A stretch of 64,000 nucleotides of DNA from Daphnia carinata. Its lineage: Eukaryota > Arthropoda > Branchiopoda > Diplostraca > Daphniidae. The notes under the pieces were generated by a model. It was not told the origin of the DNA and did not search any database. It was given only the letters and a program-made list of their open reading frames with translations. Below, in pieces: positions 36,201-53,230 of the stretch. The stretch covers positions 7,563,357 to 7,627,356 of the forward strand of contig NC_081340.1 of assembly GCF_022539665.2 (NCBI RefSeq), read 5' to 3'. The position numbers and the translations under genes were made by a program. Position 1 is the stretch's first letter. Every line of letters starts with the position of its first letter.

Positions 36201-38172
36201 ATGGAAAGAAAAAATACGTATGCATCAGATTCTGAAGTTCGGATACTACTAGCCAATGTTAGTTTCGAAGAACTTTCAGAATCAGATGATACTAGTCTCT
36301 ACTCAGGAAAAAATGTGGAAGTGTTACAAAATAGTTATGCTTCCATCACATCCAAAAAAGTAGTCTTGAAAGTATACAAACGAAGATGGTTCATTTTGGG
36401 GCTCTTCTCCTTATTGTCTTTCATGCAGGCAAGAAGTATCTTAAGTCTCCTGAAATTCTGTGTTTTAAAATAATCTTGTTTGAAGTGCACTGTTTGGAAC
36501 ACATGGGGCCCAATTTCAGAATCTTCACTCACTGCTTTTCCCAGTTGGGATGCTACTACTATAGCCTTATTTGGAAATTGGGGTACAATAACATTTGTCA
36601 TCTTCACAGTGCCTCTCATCTGGCTATGTGACTTATATGGTAGTCATTCATCTTCACCATTCCTATAGTTCTTGTTATTAATTCAATCTTGTTATTTAAT
36701 AAAGGATTGCGAGTTGGTATGATGGTTAGTGCTCTACTTATGGCACTTGGCACTTCAATCAGATGCATATCTATGAATGAAACCATATTCACATGGATGG
36801 CCCATTCTGGAGCTAACTTTAATGGAATAGCTGGGATAGTACTGTGTGCAGTTCCTCCTGCATTGTCTTCACACTGGTATGTTTTTGTTTACCTTTTTTT
36901 TTTAGTTTTTGAGTATCATTTGCTGATACATAACTTTGTAATAAAGGTTTCCACCTAATGAAAGAACCACTGCAACAGGGATTAGCAGTGTTTTTAACCA
37001 ACTAGGAAATGCAGGAGGTTTTCTCCTAGGCCCTCTGTTGGTTCGAGAGCCAGACCTGTCGAATAACAAAACTGTTATGAAAAACAGCGTCAGGCTACTG
37101 AGAAATGACATTCTGAATTTAATGGATGCTGAAGCCTTGATTTGTGCCATCCTCTTCTTTTGCGTCGTTCTATACTTCCCATCAAGACCTATCCTTCCGC
37201 CAAGTGTTACCTCTACGGTTCAGCGACTAAACATTAAGGATGGAGTCCTTCACATTTTAAAGTATGTACTCAAGTGATTTATTATTAGCCATTGAACTAA
37301 TGAAAATATTTCTGCATACAGGAATCGCGAGGTTCTTTTGCTAACTACGGCCTTTAGTTTATCACAAGGCGTTTTGGGAGTATGGCTGAGTGTAATGAAT
37401 ATGATGATCGAGATGAATGTCAATTTGGAACCCCTCGGTTTTAATCAGGCAAGAACCCTGTGTAGCCTTCTATTTTCAGTCTGATTTACATATACTTTTT
37501 CAGGTGCAAAGTGGTTGGTTGGGTTTTTGGGCCATACTTGCTAGTTGCGTTCTTGCATTGGTGATTGCCCGATTGACCGACTATCTTGCTGGCCATATGA
37601 AAAAAACCATAACTGTGTTATTGGTTGTTTCATCTATAGCGTTTACTATACTAGCCATGATGTGTCTGGCAATGATCGAACCCTCATTATATCGTGAGAC
37701 AACCTACCTCATTAATAGCTTCGCTGTCCTATTTACTAATACTAGATTTCATTTTACAGTTCTGTATGCCACAGTCATAATTGGCTCGTGTGCTAATTAC
37801 GCCACAACGCCATTGTTTATGGAATTGGCTGTTGAAATGGCGTTTCCCGTCGACGAGACCGTAGTTGGTGGATTCATGTCCTGCACCTATAATCTTGTTG
37901 GGGCTTTGTTTCTCTTTGCTTTCTTCATTCCCGATATCGGTATGTAAAAAATTAAATGCACAAAAATAATGACAATAATGATGTGAATATTCTTGTTACC
38001 AAATGCAGGTGTGACATGGATGAATTACTGCTTAGTGGCTGCACCTGCTGTTTCACTGCCTTTCGTGTTCCTGGCTAAAGAGGAATATCGGCGTAGCAGC
38101 TTAGATAAAGAATGCGCTGGAGACAGATCGTTGCTTGTCAACTCGACACAAGGGTGCAATGAAGAAATGTGA
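36201..38172 (+). CDS. SLC49A4: SLC49A4/DIRC2-like major-facilitator transporter
   Basis: Eight exons encode 509 aa: 36201-36428, 36486-36639, 36705-36876, 36947-37261, 37322-37448, 37504-37693, 37760-37939 and 38009-38172. The cytosolic N-terminus is acidic and Ser-rich, then about 12 hydrophobic segments follow. Family landmarks include YKRRWFILGLFSLLSFMQ, VWNTWGPISES, LGTSIRCISMNE, GFLLGPLLV, YFPSRPILPPSV and GWLGFWAILASC; they align in order with human DIRC2. The family comprises lysosomal or plasma-membrane exporters; reported SLC49A4 substrates include pyridoxine, but substrate here is inference. Introns 1 and 5 start with GC instead of GT (cag|gcaaga). Intron 6 (37694-37759) has 66 nt and no stop, so retention would add 22 residues. 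Confidence 0.9.
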
Positions 38173-38988
38173 TCTCGCACGCACATGCTGCGCTAGTCAT
38201 CGCAGTCTAATAGGCCTCATGAATTTATTATTTATACAAAATTATAGTCTGTTATTAGAATATTTGTGATGTCGATGCTTATTTCTGAGGCATAATGATG
38301 TGACGACTACGTAAATCTAGTGCAATTAGATAGATAAAATAGTTATTTATACTGTTTACGTTTGGCTGCTACCTTCGTTGTTCATTGTATCATTTGTTGT
38401 TAGCCAGTTGGTTCTTGTCGGTTGTATATGTCTCAGAAGGTTGTTCGTTTGTTCCTTCGTGACCTGTATCCTTTTGTTCGACATTCTGTCAAGCGATGTT
38501 CTTTCCATTTATACTGGTATACGATTTCAAGTTTTAAAACAAAGAGATTTGATTGCGTTATCTCGTTCACAACGTAACAGTAGAGAACATCGCCTACCTG
38601 AGCTGGGCTTTATTGATAAGTTATGTTTTTCCCCATTCCAGTCTGACGTATTGATCTCAATTGTGGAACAAAATACAGCAAGTGAACTTGCGTTTCTTCT
38701 CTGTCTTTTTTTTTTCCTGTAGAATCTTTGCACTTTGATAAATTAATGTAACTGAATTTATACCTACCGTTTCTTGGTGAACAAACTGCGGGTTTTTATA
38801 TCTTGGAAAAACCGCGTTAATACTGTGGTTGCCAAAACCCATATATTTTTTACAGATCTATTTATCGTCTGCTGAATTTATACGCTGCTTTTTATGAGAG
38901 GTGTTAGCGAACTACTGACACCAGACTCCACGTCCTTCACCATCTGCGTCTCTCAAATCTTGTTGAATTCGAGAAAGGATCACAAATA
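38173..38988 (+). other. SLC49A4-AK2 spacer
   Basis: This contains the SLC49A4 3' region and the AK2 promoter and leader. Short open frames on both strands show no family signal. Confidence 0.4.
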
Positions 38989-40033
<1,045 letters not shown>

Positions 40034-41738
40034 AACCAAAGCCTAATCTCTACCCAGGTGAAACGTCTTGCAGTTAAAATTGACTATTGAAAAACTGAGT
40101 GCACCTATAGAAGTAGAGTGTAATAAATTTTTGAGTTTGGGAAGACTAATCTAAAGAAATACTACGCTTACCTGTAATTATTGAACATTTCGAAGACTAA
40201 CTGAATCGCCTAGGTAATTTTTCGATCGTGTTCTTCGTATTTCGTCAGCATTGTACGCAACATCGGGGGGGAAAAAAGTGAAAGTGAAAGCACTTTTTTC
40301 GCCTCCGTTTACTGAGGTTACTGTCTTGATTCCTAAAACAACGCTTACGGGAATGGCTTTGGAAAAACCGGAAAGCGAGTCATCGTGGGAATTTACCAAG
40401 GACGCAGGATTTCTCTCTCGACTCGTGTCATAGTGAAACAGCTGTACGGATTACAATCGACCAACAATATTAAGCCATAGCTGGCCGCTCTACATACTCT
40501 ATTTTGGCATTCGTTCTCGTCGTGTATAACAAATCTACAAGATAATCGTTCATTTAAAGTTTCTTTTGTCGGACGGGATTTGTTTCTAAATAGTTTGGAC
40601 GTTGTGAAAAGTTTTCTCTCGATAGAGAAAACAAAAGAGAAAGAGAAAAGAGTTTTTCGCCTGCTTTCTCCATTTCAGCGCGCACTTTCTCCGTTCCTCC
40701 CTACCTATGCCGTATCTACCTCTTCATAGCATTCTCTTCCCTCTCCTTTCCACCATCCCACCTCCTTGTACACACATTTCTATAGGTTTCAGTCCTTTCT
40801 CCATATCCGCTCCCCACCTAGCTCTCCCGCCTGTTAATGTAGGTCAAATGCAGCCGAGAGTCTTCTCTACCTTTTTCTTTCTTTCCCCCCACCCCTCCAC
40901 CGTCCAACTGCCGGCCCCCGCCGTTCGAGAGAAACCATAAGCAGAATCTTTTTTTTCCTTACGTACGCAAAGGAGGAGAGGGAGCCTCCGCCGCACGCTG
41001 ATTAACCACAGTCATCGATACGTACCCCTCTCGTCTATCAGTCAGTCTGCAGCAGTGGCAGGTACGGGACATACATTGCGACTGTGGTGCAGGGGTCTAT
41101 GAATATTTGTGCTGTCGTCGAACAGAAGACACGTTAAGTGACCTTAATCGTCAAGCTGCTATTATTTGACACATTCGTAAGTAATATCTGGGGTGATCTT
41201 ACCTGCCGACAAGTTGTTATCAGAAAGTGATTTCCACGTATCGTACGAGTCCGTCAGTCAGGCGTGAAGTCATTGTCGTGAACAGGTCAACTAGGTCATC
41301 GTCGCGTCGAGTGCTGCCAAAAAACAAAACAGGAAAACCGGTAAGTTTTGTAGCTAATGGCTGTGTTGTATCTGTCATATTTAGAATTGCAAATCCCCTT
41401 CTTAACATAAACAAATAAAAAAGCAAACGTACCAGTAAACATTAACGATTCTCGTACGTAAATGAGGCAGAGAGTGAAATGCTGTCCGCTTTTCGCTTTT
41501 TATTGATCAAACGTGTTTTGGGCCCTTTCGGATGTGGACGGAATCTTGTCAGTAGGTCAAGTCGCGCTTTCTCCCCACTCTTTGCGCCGGGCTGTTTTAC
41601 CTGTTGGCTGACCTCTACTGCCAGTACAGACGTGATCTGAGAAGGCACTCTGACCAAAACTCTTGTTCTGTGTTTTCAACCAAAACATCATCGAACATCG
41701 AGATTTCCAATTGGTTAATCGTTCTACCTCGTTCGATC
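40034..41738 (+). other. Intergenic/leader region with long pyrimidine-rich tract
   Basis: A strongly C/T-biased tract runs from about 40660 to 40930 (for example ttctcttccctctcctttcc). A consensus donor (accg|gtaagt) at about 41341 may end a 5'-UTR exon of the protease gene at 41739 (inference). No coding gene is supported in this stretch. Confidence 0.45.
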
Positions 41739-44865
<3,127 letters not shown>

Positions 44866-46697
44866 ACCATTGTAACTCAATCAACCCACTGGTCTGGAGC
44901 CACGAAGAACGAAAAAAAAAAATGTTTTTTCTTTTAATTTGTTATTTTGCTAATTTTAATTACTTCAAAAAAAAATTCAAGGTCTTTGACAGTAAGAACA
45001 AAAATATTCTTTAGAATTCTTTCGCAAAAATTTCGCCAAGCGTGCCTATCGAAATGCAATCACGCTCGGTCACGATGCACGAATTTTGGGAGCCGAGACA
45101 AATTGTGTTTTAAAAAGAAATTCTGCTGCGCAGATTAATAATTCCTTCCCAATTTTTTAAATATAAAAATATGTATTGTGCCTTTATGAAATGACCAAAA
45201 TTGGTTAAAAAAAAAAAAATTTGACTTTATATGGCTAACCGGTGTGTTGTACCCACCCCCCCAATCGTTCGCGCATATTCCCCTTCCGTCTCACGCCCTT
45301 AATTCCCTTACGACTCCCACACGGACGAAGAAATCACGACGCCCTATATGTAGTTATATTTTAATTTTTCAAAATTAGACAACGAAAACAAGAAAAGAGA
45401 AAAAAAAACGTGTGCGTTTTTCAAGTGAAATCAAACGAAACACATTTTTCACTTATTTATTCCGAAATAAATATATGTGTCCCACACCGTGTCATTTCTG
45501 TTTTTTACTGCTTACATCTCAAGGTTTCGTGATTCGTTTCTTCCAGCTTTTTAATTTCATTTTTATTCGCACGCAAAAAAAAAAAAAAAAAAGAAAATGT
45601 GACGAGCTGGAGGCGAACGATCACGTCAAGCGATTCTAGGTTACCAGGTGTGGGTCAGCAGCTCTGCCCACGAAAAGCTATTAGCCAGATGCTGTAGGGA
45701 CTGCGCATTCGAACGCTTGCAATTGGCGTCTTCGTGCAGCACGAAGAAAACAACAATAAGAACGCGCACCCAAACAGAGAGAAAAGCCGAAGAGAAATTT
45801 GGTATTCTTATTTTAAGAAAGAAGAACTGCCAGCTTTCCCCCATTTCAACACCAAAAGTTAAAATAAAAAATTGCCAGGTGAAATGAATAAATAAACATA
45901 ACCGGACGAGGCGGCTCTTATTTCCAATTTGCATTTTGTTAACATATTTTAGACATTGGCTCTTTTTTTCTTTTGGCTTTCGCGCATTACTAAAAGGGGA
46001 AAAAACATTACGAATACATTGTTCCATGATTTACGTCGTTGCCAACTTTCTCGTCGTGCTGACCGAACGATTTGCAATTTTATCTATTTCCTTCGCTGGT
46101 CTTTAAAAAAAAAACGCCCAGAACCTTCAAAATAAAAAAAAGGGTGGCGTTGCTTTTAAAAAGAAGGGCATCACGGATAAAAGAAGATGACCTCAACAAT
46201 AATAAGATAACATTGTTCTCACTTTTTTTTTCGCCTAACAATTCAAAAGATAAATAAAGGTATTCAAAGAGCGAGGGTTAAAAAAGATTTGGGGTTTCTC
46301 CTGTCGATGTCGCAATCGTACATCAAACTCCGGGTTCGTTTGCGCCCTTGACTCGCACTTAACTCCCGAAGCGATTGAAAAACAGCGTGTTGTTGCGCCA
46401 GAGTGAAAAAAAACCGCTGGGCAACAACTCCACCTATTGTGGGAAGGCGACGATCTTCTTTCAATTTGAAGAGAAGAAAAAAAAATTAACATTCCAGCTG
46501 ACGGCTACGACAACTTATAATGACTTTGGATCGTGATGTCATCGACTTTAATGAGACACTGTCTCTGCGTTTCCTTTCACTGACTTCTAACTGATTGTGA
46601 AGGCGATCTCGCGGTAACTTTGACTTTCAAGGCTGCAGGCCAGACATTAAAGTGGGAAATAGTTGTGCCTCCTCCCAGTCTTATTTCAAACTTCAAC
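44866..46697. other. Intergenic, low-complexity, no gene recognised
   Basis: A/T-rich sequence with many A and T runs. Open frames here are low-complexity and lack motifs. The promoter of the peroxidase at 46698 presumably lies near the right end. Confidence 0.45.
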
Positions 46698-49600
46698 ATG
46701 GCCAGGTGAATATTGAACGCGTCTCTCGCATTTGAAATCAAAACCTCCCCAATTAAACTCTTTCATTTTTTTTTTTTGTTTTATTTATAGAGTACTGATC
46801 CCTTGGATCGTCCTTTTGGCGACAACGGGATTCGTTTGCGGACAGATCGTCTTTCCAGCCGACACGACATTCTTAGTGTCCCGTCCAGTGGTCCAGCAAC
46901 AGAATGCTGGGGCCACCTGCACCAATCACATGAATCAGAGAGGACGTTGCAAACGATTGTTTGAATGTTTCTTCATGTACACACAACTGGCTGATTTAAT
47001 TAAGCAAACACCTTGTCGGCTGGCCAATCAGCCTTCCGTTTTCGGCGTTTGCTGCCCAAATTCAGAATCGGATAGTCAGAAAACAAGCGGTGTGTCAACG
47101 GCTGGAACGCTATTCTTCAAGCCACCCGATGTGCCTATTCCCGATTTGAAACCTCAAGATATTCAGAACGCTGTCCAGGCTGCGCTGGTTGTCGTTGAGC
47201 AACGTGTCGAACTCGAAAAAAATCTATTCGAAAATCAGATCGTCGTCCAGCCCGACACGGCCGTCAACTTCCATTTGAATTTGTTCCCCACCACTTCGGA
47301 GACGTTGGACGTTGGCAAAGATGCCATCAAAGGATTGGAATCGTCTATTCAGCTAGTCAATCAGTAAGAAAATTTCAAAACGAATGCGGGTCAGAAAAAA
47401 AAAATGAACTAACAACAATCGATGTGCAGAAATCGGTTGACGGTGGATCAGGGCCGTTTCGCTTTGCCTTTTTTCCTAGCCAGTTCTTCACCTTTGGCAG
47501 ACACTTGCAGGCCGCAGATCAATTGCCCATCACCCCTGTCACATTTCCGCACAATGGATGGCTCTTGTAACAACGAACAACGACCCGAGTGGGGACAAAT
47601 CAACGTCGCTCTTCAACGAATCATCCCACCCAAATACGGAGATGGTAGTCTACATATTTTCTATTTTTAAAATTTAAAAAAATGTTCACTAATTCCCGCT
47701 ATGGACAGGTGTTAATACTCCGAGATTGGCCGTGGGAGATGTGGAACTACCTAGCGCTAGATTAGTGTCTCAATCCTTGACGGAATCGAGCCATCGATCC
47801 AGTCAAAGTGAAACGTGGACGTTGATGTTGATGCAATGGGGGCAGTTCCTCGATCACGACATCACCCATAGTCCGCTCGTTCGAGGTAAATGATACCGTT
47901 CAATAAGATCATTATCGATTCAATGTTTTAAACGTAATCAGGGCAAAATTCGACGGGTGTTACGTGTTGCCAAAGGGGACAATTCCTGGACCCTTCTACT
48001 CGACACCCCGATTGTTTTCCTATTGTAATTCCGGAAAACGATCCGTTCTACGCCCAGTTCAATCAACGTTGCATGGAGTTTGTCCGCTCGTTACCAGCAC
48101 CACGACCCGGATGCACATTCGGCCCCAGGGAGCAGGTAAAAATGCATAATAAATCAAGGGCTCACGACTTTTCGAATATCTAACAACCCGACAACAGTTG
48201 AACCAAGTGACGGCCTTCATCGATGGGTCCACCGTCTACGGATCGAGTGACGAAGCGGCTAACCAATTAAGGGAATTTAACGGCGGACGCTTGGCTACAC
48301 AACGCTCCTTAAAGGGACACACGCTACTTCCCATCAAGGCTGAAGAGTGTTCCGACTTTCTCCGTCAACGCTTCTGCTTTAGAGCAGGTTTTCTTTAAAA
48401 AAAAACTCTTTCAAATTAAAAAAAATATATTCCTATTTACATAATGATTGAAAGGTGATGGCCGAGTCAATGAACAGCCTCAACTGGCCGTGATTCATAC
48501 GCTTTGGGTTCGTGAACACAACAGAGTCGGTAAACAAAAGCGAACTTTCGAGGGCATCTAAACCCAACACTACTATAAAATTACACACACTTACTTGTAT
48601 TGAAACAGCTGACGTGTTGCAGCAACTCAATCCATCATGGAACGATGAACGTGTCTTCCACGAAAGCAGACGAATCATCGGGGCCGAAATCCAACAGATC
48701 ACTTACAACGAATTCCTTCCCATTTTCCTGGGTAAGCAGAAAATCAGTTTTTCATTAATGGAGCGTCAACAATAAAAGAGATCGATTGCAGGAGAAGCTT
48801 ACATGTCCAGGTTCCAGTTGAAGCCTCTGCCGGCTAATTCTGGTGAGTCCACCAGCCTTTACGATCAGAACATCAATCCAACAGTGACCAACGAATTCGC
48901 TACGGCTGCTTTTCGAGTTGGGCACAGTTTAGTTCAAGGCATCATTGAGTTAGTTTGATTCACAGTTACTTTACGTACGTTGGTTTTCACGTAACGTGTT
49001 TGTCTTGTAGGGGTTTCACTGCTTTTGGTAGTCAAACACAAAGCCTTTTGTTGCATCAGCATCAATCGAAACCGTTCGAACTTTACGAAGACACTGGGGT
49101 GGACACACTCGTTCGTGGGCTGTTGATGCAACCAGCCCAAAAGATGGACAGGGCCTTCACTGATGAGGTTTCAAATTAATTTTGTTTCATGATTTGCACT
49201 TTAAATTTACTTCTACTGACGTATTTCCCCAGCTCAAAAATCGACTCTTCCAAGGCAAACAGAGTTTCGGGATGGATCTGATTGCCCTGAATCTCCAACG
49301 TGGCAGAGACGTAAATATGTTCATTTTCACAGTCTTTTGTTCTCGAATGGCATTGCAAAACGTGTACCCTGTCCCCTTTTATTCTCTAACTGTGGGGGAA
49401 TGTAATAGAAACAAAGATAAGAAACAAAAAAAAAAGAGGCATGGGTTGCATTTTGCCCTCCGTTCGATGATGCAAGCTAAAAGGCGATGTGTCATACCGC
49501 CAACTGGGCACTGTTGCCATTTTGTATTAATGTTTTATTATTTCCTCAGCACGGCCTGCCACCTTACAATGATTATCGTGAGCTCTGTGGTCGTCCGAGG

Positions 49601-50261
49601 GCTCATCAATGGCAGGACCTTTTGGATGTGATCGATCAACGAGTAAGAATACGACCTTTTTTAATTGAGAGAAATGGACGATGGCAACAAAGCCTAATAA
49701 AAATAATTTCCCTTCTTTGTTAGGTGGTGCAAGAGATGAGTCGTATTTACAACAATATCGATGATATCGATTTGTTTATTGGTGGTGTCTCTGAGCGACA
49801 AGTCGAGGGGGCTTTGTTAGGTCCAACTTTTCTCTGCTTGATTGGCGATCAATTTGCCCGTTTACGACGCGGCGATCGGCTATTCTACGAAGAAGCCACA
49901 GCTCAATTTACTCCACGTAAGTCCTTTTTTGTTCTGTACAAATTGCGTGATATAATCAAAAGTTATTACATTATCCGTAATGTTTGTTGATGTAACACAG
50001 AGCAATTGGCCAGTTTACGATCAGTTAGCCTTGCCCGCATTTTATGTGATAACGGTGATGACATTAAAAGCATCCAATCAAGCGCCTTCTTGCGCTCAGA
50101 CGTCCAGTAAGTTTGATTATTTCCCTAAATCAGCTGGTTGATTGTACACAAATGAACCCGAACATTCGTTGGTTTAACTTTGTCAATCAAGGAATAGACG
50201 ACGACCGTGCCAAGGATCTTTGGACATTCCCGAATTGGACCTGACACTCTGGCGTGAATGA
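46698..50261 (+). CDS. Secreted CLIP-like/animal haem peroxidase, second locus
   Basis: Fifteen exons close as 802 aa: 46698-46705, 46791-47363, 47430-47644, 47709-47885, 47942-48135, 48198-48387, 48455-48529, 48609-48731, 48792-48948, 49011-49167, 49233-49310, 49550-49642, 49724-49916, 50001-50106 and 50192-50261. The first exon is only 8 nt; joined to exon 2 it gives [19 protein letters not shown], a signal peptide. A typical six-Cys CLIP-like module follows ([17 protein letters not shown] to FGVCCP). Peroxidase landmarks are [14 protein letters not shown] (distal His), [53 protein letters not shown] (proximal His) and [16 protein letters not shown]. All are intact, so it is probably an active extracellular peroxidase. 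It sits 1.8 kb downstream of a CLIP serine protease on the same strand. Confidence 0.94.
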
Positions 50262-51225
50262 GACCGCACCCAGTCTAGCATTTCATTTTATTATTTACAA
50301 CACGTCCATTGTTTGGCTCGTCCTCCACCGATGTACACGTCGATACTTTTGAAATATATATTACCGTCTCGATGTATTTCTTGCAGTCTGTTCCTATCAC
50401 CCCCGTGTGAAGAATAGATTCACGCGTACAATCACGACCTCAGGGTCTTTTTCCTGCACGACGAATGTCATTAAAAATTACACACGGCCATTCGTTTACA
50501 ACAGCTCAATTAAGACACCACTAAAACGATTTCCATTCCACCGCTACATTGCGCATTAGTTTGATCGACTAATAACAGTGACGTGGAATCAAAAGATTTT
50601 TTTTTATGGCTTAATGTTGCTCTTTTACTTCCGGTCGCCATTAAAGCGTGCACTCAAATCTTTTCCGATGCATCCGACAGTTTGCGACGTGAAACAACTT
50701 CCGCCGGGCTTACCTAAACAAACTGATGGTGCCGATAAAGAACTCACGTTTCCTAGGGTCCTCTTTTAAAATTTTGGAACGAGGTTCGTTTGCATTTTTT
50801 GTGCTTTCCTTCCTCTTTGTTTTGATGCTCTTCTTTTGAATTGGCTATTCGGTTAATGGCTAAATCATTTATGTGCACAGTGATCCATTACATGTCGAAT
50901 GGATAAACGCTGCAACATTGAAACAAAACGATCTGCTGTGAATGTGTGTCTTGAATTCTAAATATGGTGTGCACATGAATAGTGCAAATGTAGACGGGGA
51001 AAACCATCCACACAAAGGAGACGATGTTCATCTATAAAAGCAGTAGGGAGAGGAGAGATTATTTATGAAAGAGAGATCGTCAGGCCGCCGGTATGTAGGT
51101 AACTAGTTGCTGATTTAGTAACAAGGAGATGACGGGCTGAACGTTTTCACAGAATTACCCGATGGATTTTCTTTTTTTTTTTTATGAAAAAAAAAGAGAA
51201 ATCCGTTTTCTTTTTTTCTTTCTTT
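50262..51225. other. Intergenic between convergent peroxidase and PAQR4-like genes
   Basis: This holds the 3' region of the plus-strand peroxidase and the downstream region of the minus-strand PAQR gene. T-rich runs occur near 51170-51225. No gene is seen. Confidence 0.5.
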
Positions 51226-53230
51226 TTACAATTCCGCTGGATCGGGCGTGGAAATGATGACTAAGGTTTCCAGTTGACTGTCAGGGCACTGCGGATGGCT
51301 GAGCCAAATAAGATCCAATTTGGAGGCGTAGTGCATCTGCACAACGGCGACCAGAACGAGCACGTGCATAATGTGATGCGAATTAAAGAAATAGTCGAAT
51401 CGTCCGGGAAACCATCGTTCGGGAATTCGCATGGCTCCAATGAATCCGCCCAAAATCGATATGGCGTCCTGAGAAAAATAGATCATTTTGAATCCATGCA
51501 TGTGCCATAATCGAATAATCTCATTGATGTAATGCACGTGTGTGTTATCTCATTAGCGTGAGAACACTGCATTTTGAGAGACACAGCTTGCGTGTACCTG
51601 AAGCCAAACGTGAGCAATGGAACTTGGATGTCCGGAGGCGTAGTGCATCGTTCGCAGGATTACTAACGTCAGGCGGATGAGAACCGGCAAGCAAAAACAT
51701 AGCCTCCGATCCTTAATTAGACAGAAAATTGCAAATGTTTATGTCAGTACAATCCCCTCAGGCGGAAATTTTATTTTAAAAATAGAGGTAACCAAAAATG
51801 GTTTGAGATATTACCCAAGGATTTCCGCTACTTCCAGCCGTGACGGCCTGTCCGATTGCCACGTCACGCGAAATACATAGTAGCAAAAAAAAGAAATAAA
51901 CGCGAACATGTTATCACATCAATTGGGTAATAAACTTTGCGTTTCTTTTCTTTTTTTTTTTTCTTTCTCCTTCGCATTCAAAGAAACAAAATGTCACATT
52001 TTCTTTTTTCTTTACTTTATATAAGCCCCAAAGACATGAGAGGCAGTAGATCACGACTATCACGATTCCGGTGCACGATGGAAAGCAGTACGTTGCCGCT
52101 ATAACTCCCGTCAGAGCCCCTAGTAACAACAAATAAGATGAAAAATGTGCATTACTCCCCTTTTTTTTAAAGGGGGAATAGTAAACATACAGACACAAAA
52201 AAAAACGCAAGAAGTATATGAAAATGAAAACTCGGTCGGGGAGGGACAGCCCCACGGTCCCCGCCCCTTTCTTATTTACACTTAGCACATTGCGGATTCC
52301 TTTTGCTATTATTAGCAGCAGCGCTTTAGACAGTACAAACAAAAATGTGAAATTCCTTGCTATCAAAATTAATTTCTGTTTCCTCCCTAAAATAAAAATT
52401 GATTGATGTACCGAAACTTTGTGTGACCCAAATGCCCAACATGTCCAACTGCAGAAGGCGCCGATAGACACTACAGCCACAAAAAAAAAAAAAAAAAAGA
52501 ATTGATTTGTTAAATCGAAATAATTTTTGCGTGTGTGTGTGTGTCAAACGAGGAAATTCATTTTACAACGAACCTGTATCCATGGTGATGGTTCATGAAC
52601 GTATGATAAATAGCCGATCCAACCCACGGACTGAGTACGGCTACCAGATGAATGTAAGGTAAAATGGGGACTTTAATTTCGTCGTAGGGCATCAATGTCG
52701 GGGACCAGAGAATTATGTACAAAACAGGAAGGCCTATTTAAAAAAAAATAAAATCGAAAAGACATAAGCAAAAGTTCAAAATGAAGTCCATTATGCAGCA
52801 GACGTCTTTTTTTGCTCACAACGATAATGATTCTGGGAGCTGTGCCATCTGGCCCAGGACCATCCAACGATAATTTTGACTGCAGTTAAATTTTATTTTG
52901 AAACAACGAAGCGATAACGCACCATGAGTGAGAATGTTGACCGTCTCGTTGTGAAAATAAGCCAAACTCTTGATACATCCGGTGAGAGAAGCCAAGGGAC
53001 GATATCCGTCATGGATGTATGGATTGAACTTCAAATGGTCTGGTTGCTAACAAATTCGAGTTAATGCACTCAAAACACAAAATTGAATGAAACATTTGTA
53101 TTCAACTTACTTGAGTCCATTTGAGTAAACGTCTGCCGGTCGGCTTGTGTCCGTCGATATCGTTTACATCGACTCCATTCCGATCTGCCGGTTTGTGAGC
53201 GCAACCGTTGGACGACTCCATCGATGACAT
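51226..53230 (-). CDS. PAQR4: PAQR family seven-pass membrane protein, PAQR4-like
   Basis: Eight minus-strand exons encode 318 aa, in order 53230-53111, 53046-52923, 52733-52574, 52470-52412, 52119-52016, 51847-51815, 51711-51598 and 51468-51226. Conserved PAQR features are FNPYIHDGYRPLASLTGC, SLAYFHNETVNILTHG, the first-helix and loop pieces with SAIYHTFMNHH, and the C-terminal RIPERWFPGRFDYFFNSHH with IMHVLVLVAVVQMHY. The distribution and order match human PAQR4 better than adiponectin receptors. The conserved Ser, Asp and His residues (YHTF, LDMLGIW, NSHHIMH) suggest the zinc-dependent hydrolase-like site seen in PAQRs, with ceramidase-like activity possible. The sixth exon is a 33-nt micro-exon chosen because it keeps the frame. 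Confidence 0.88.
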
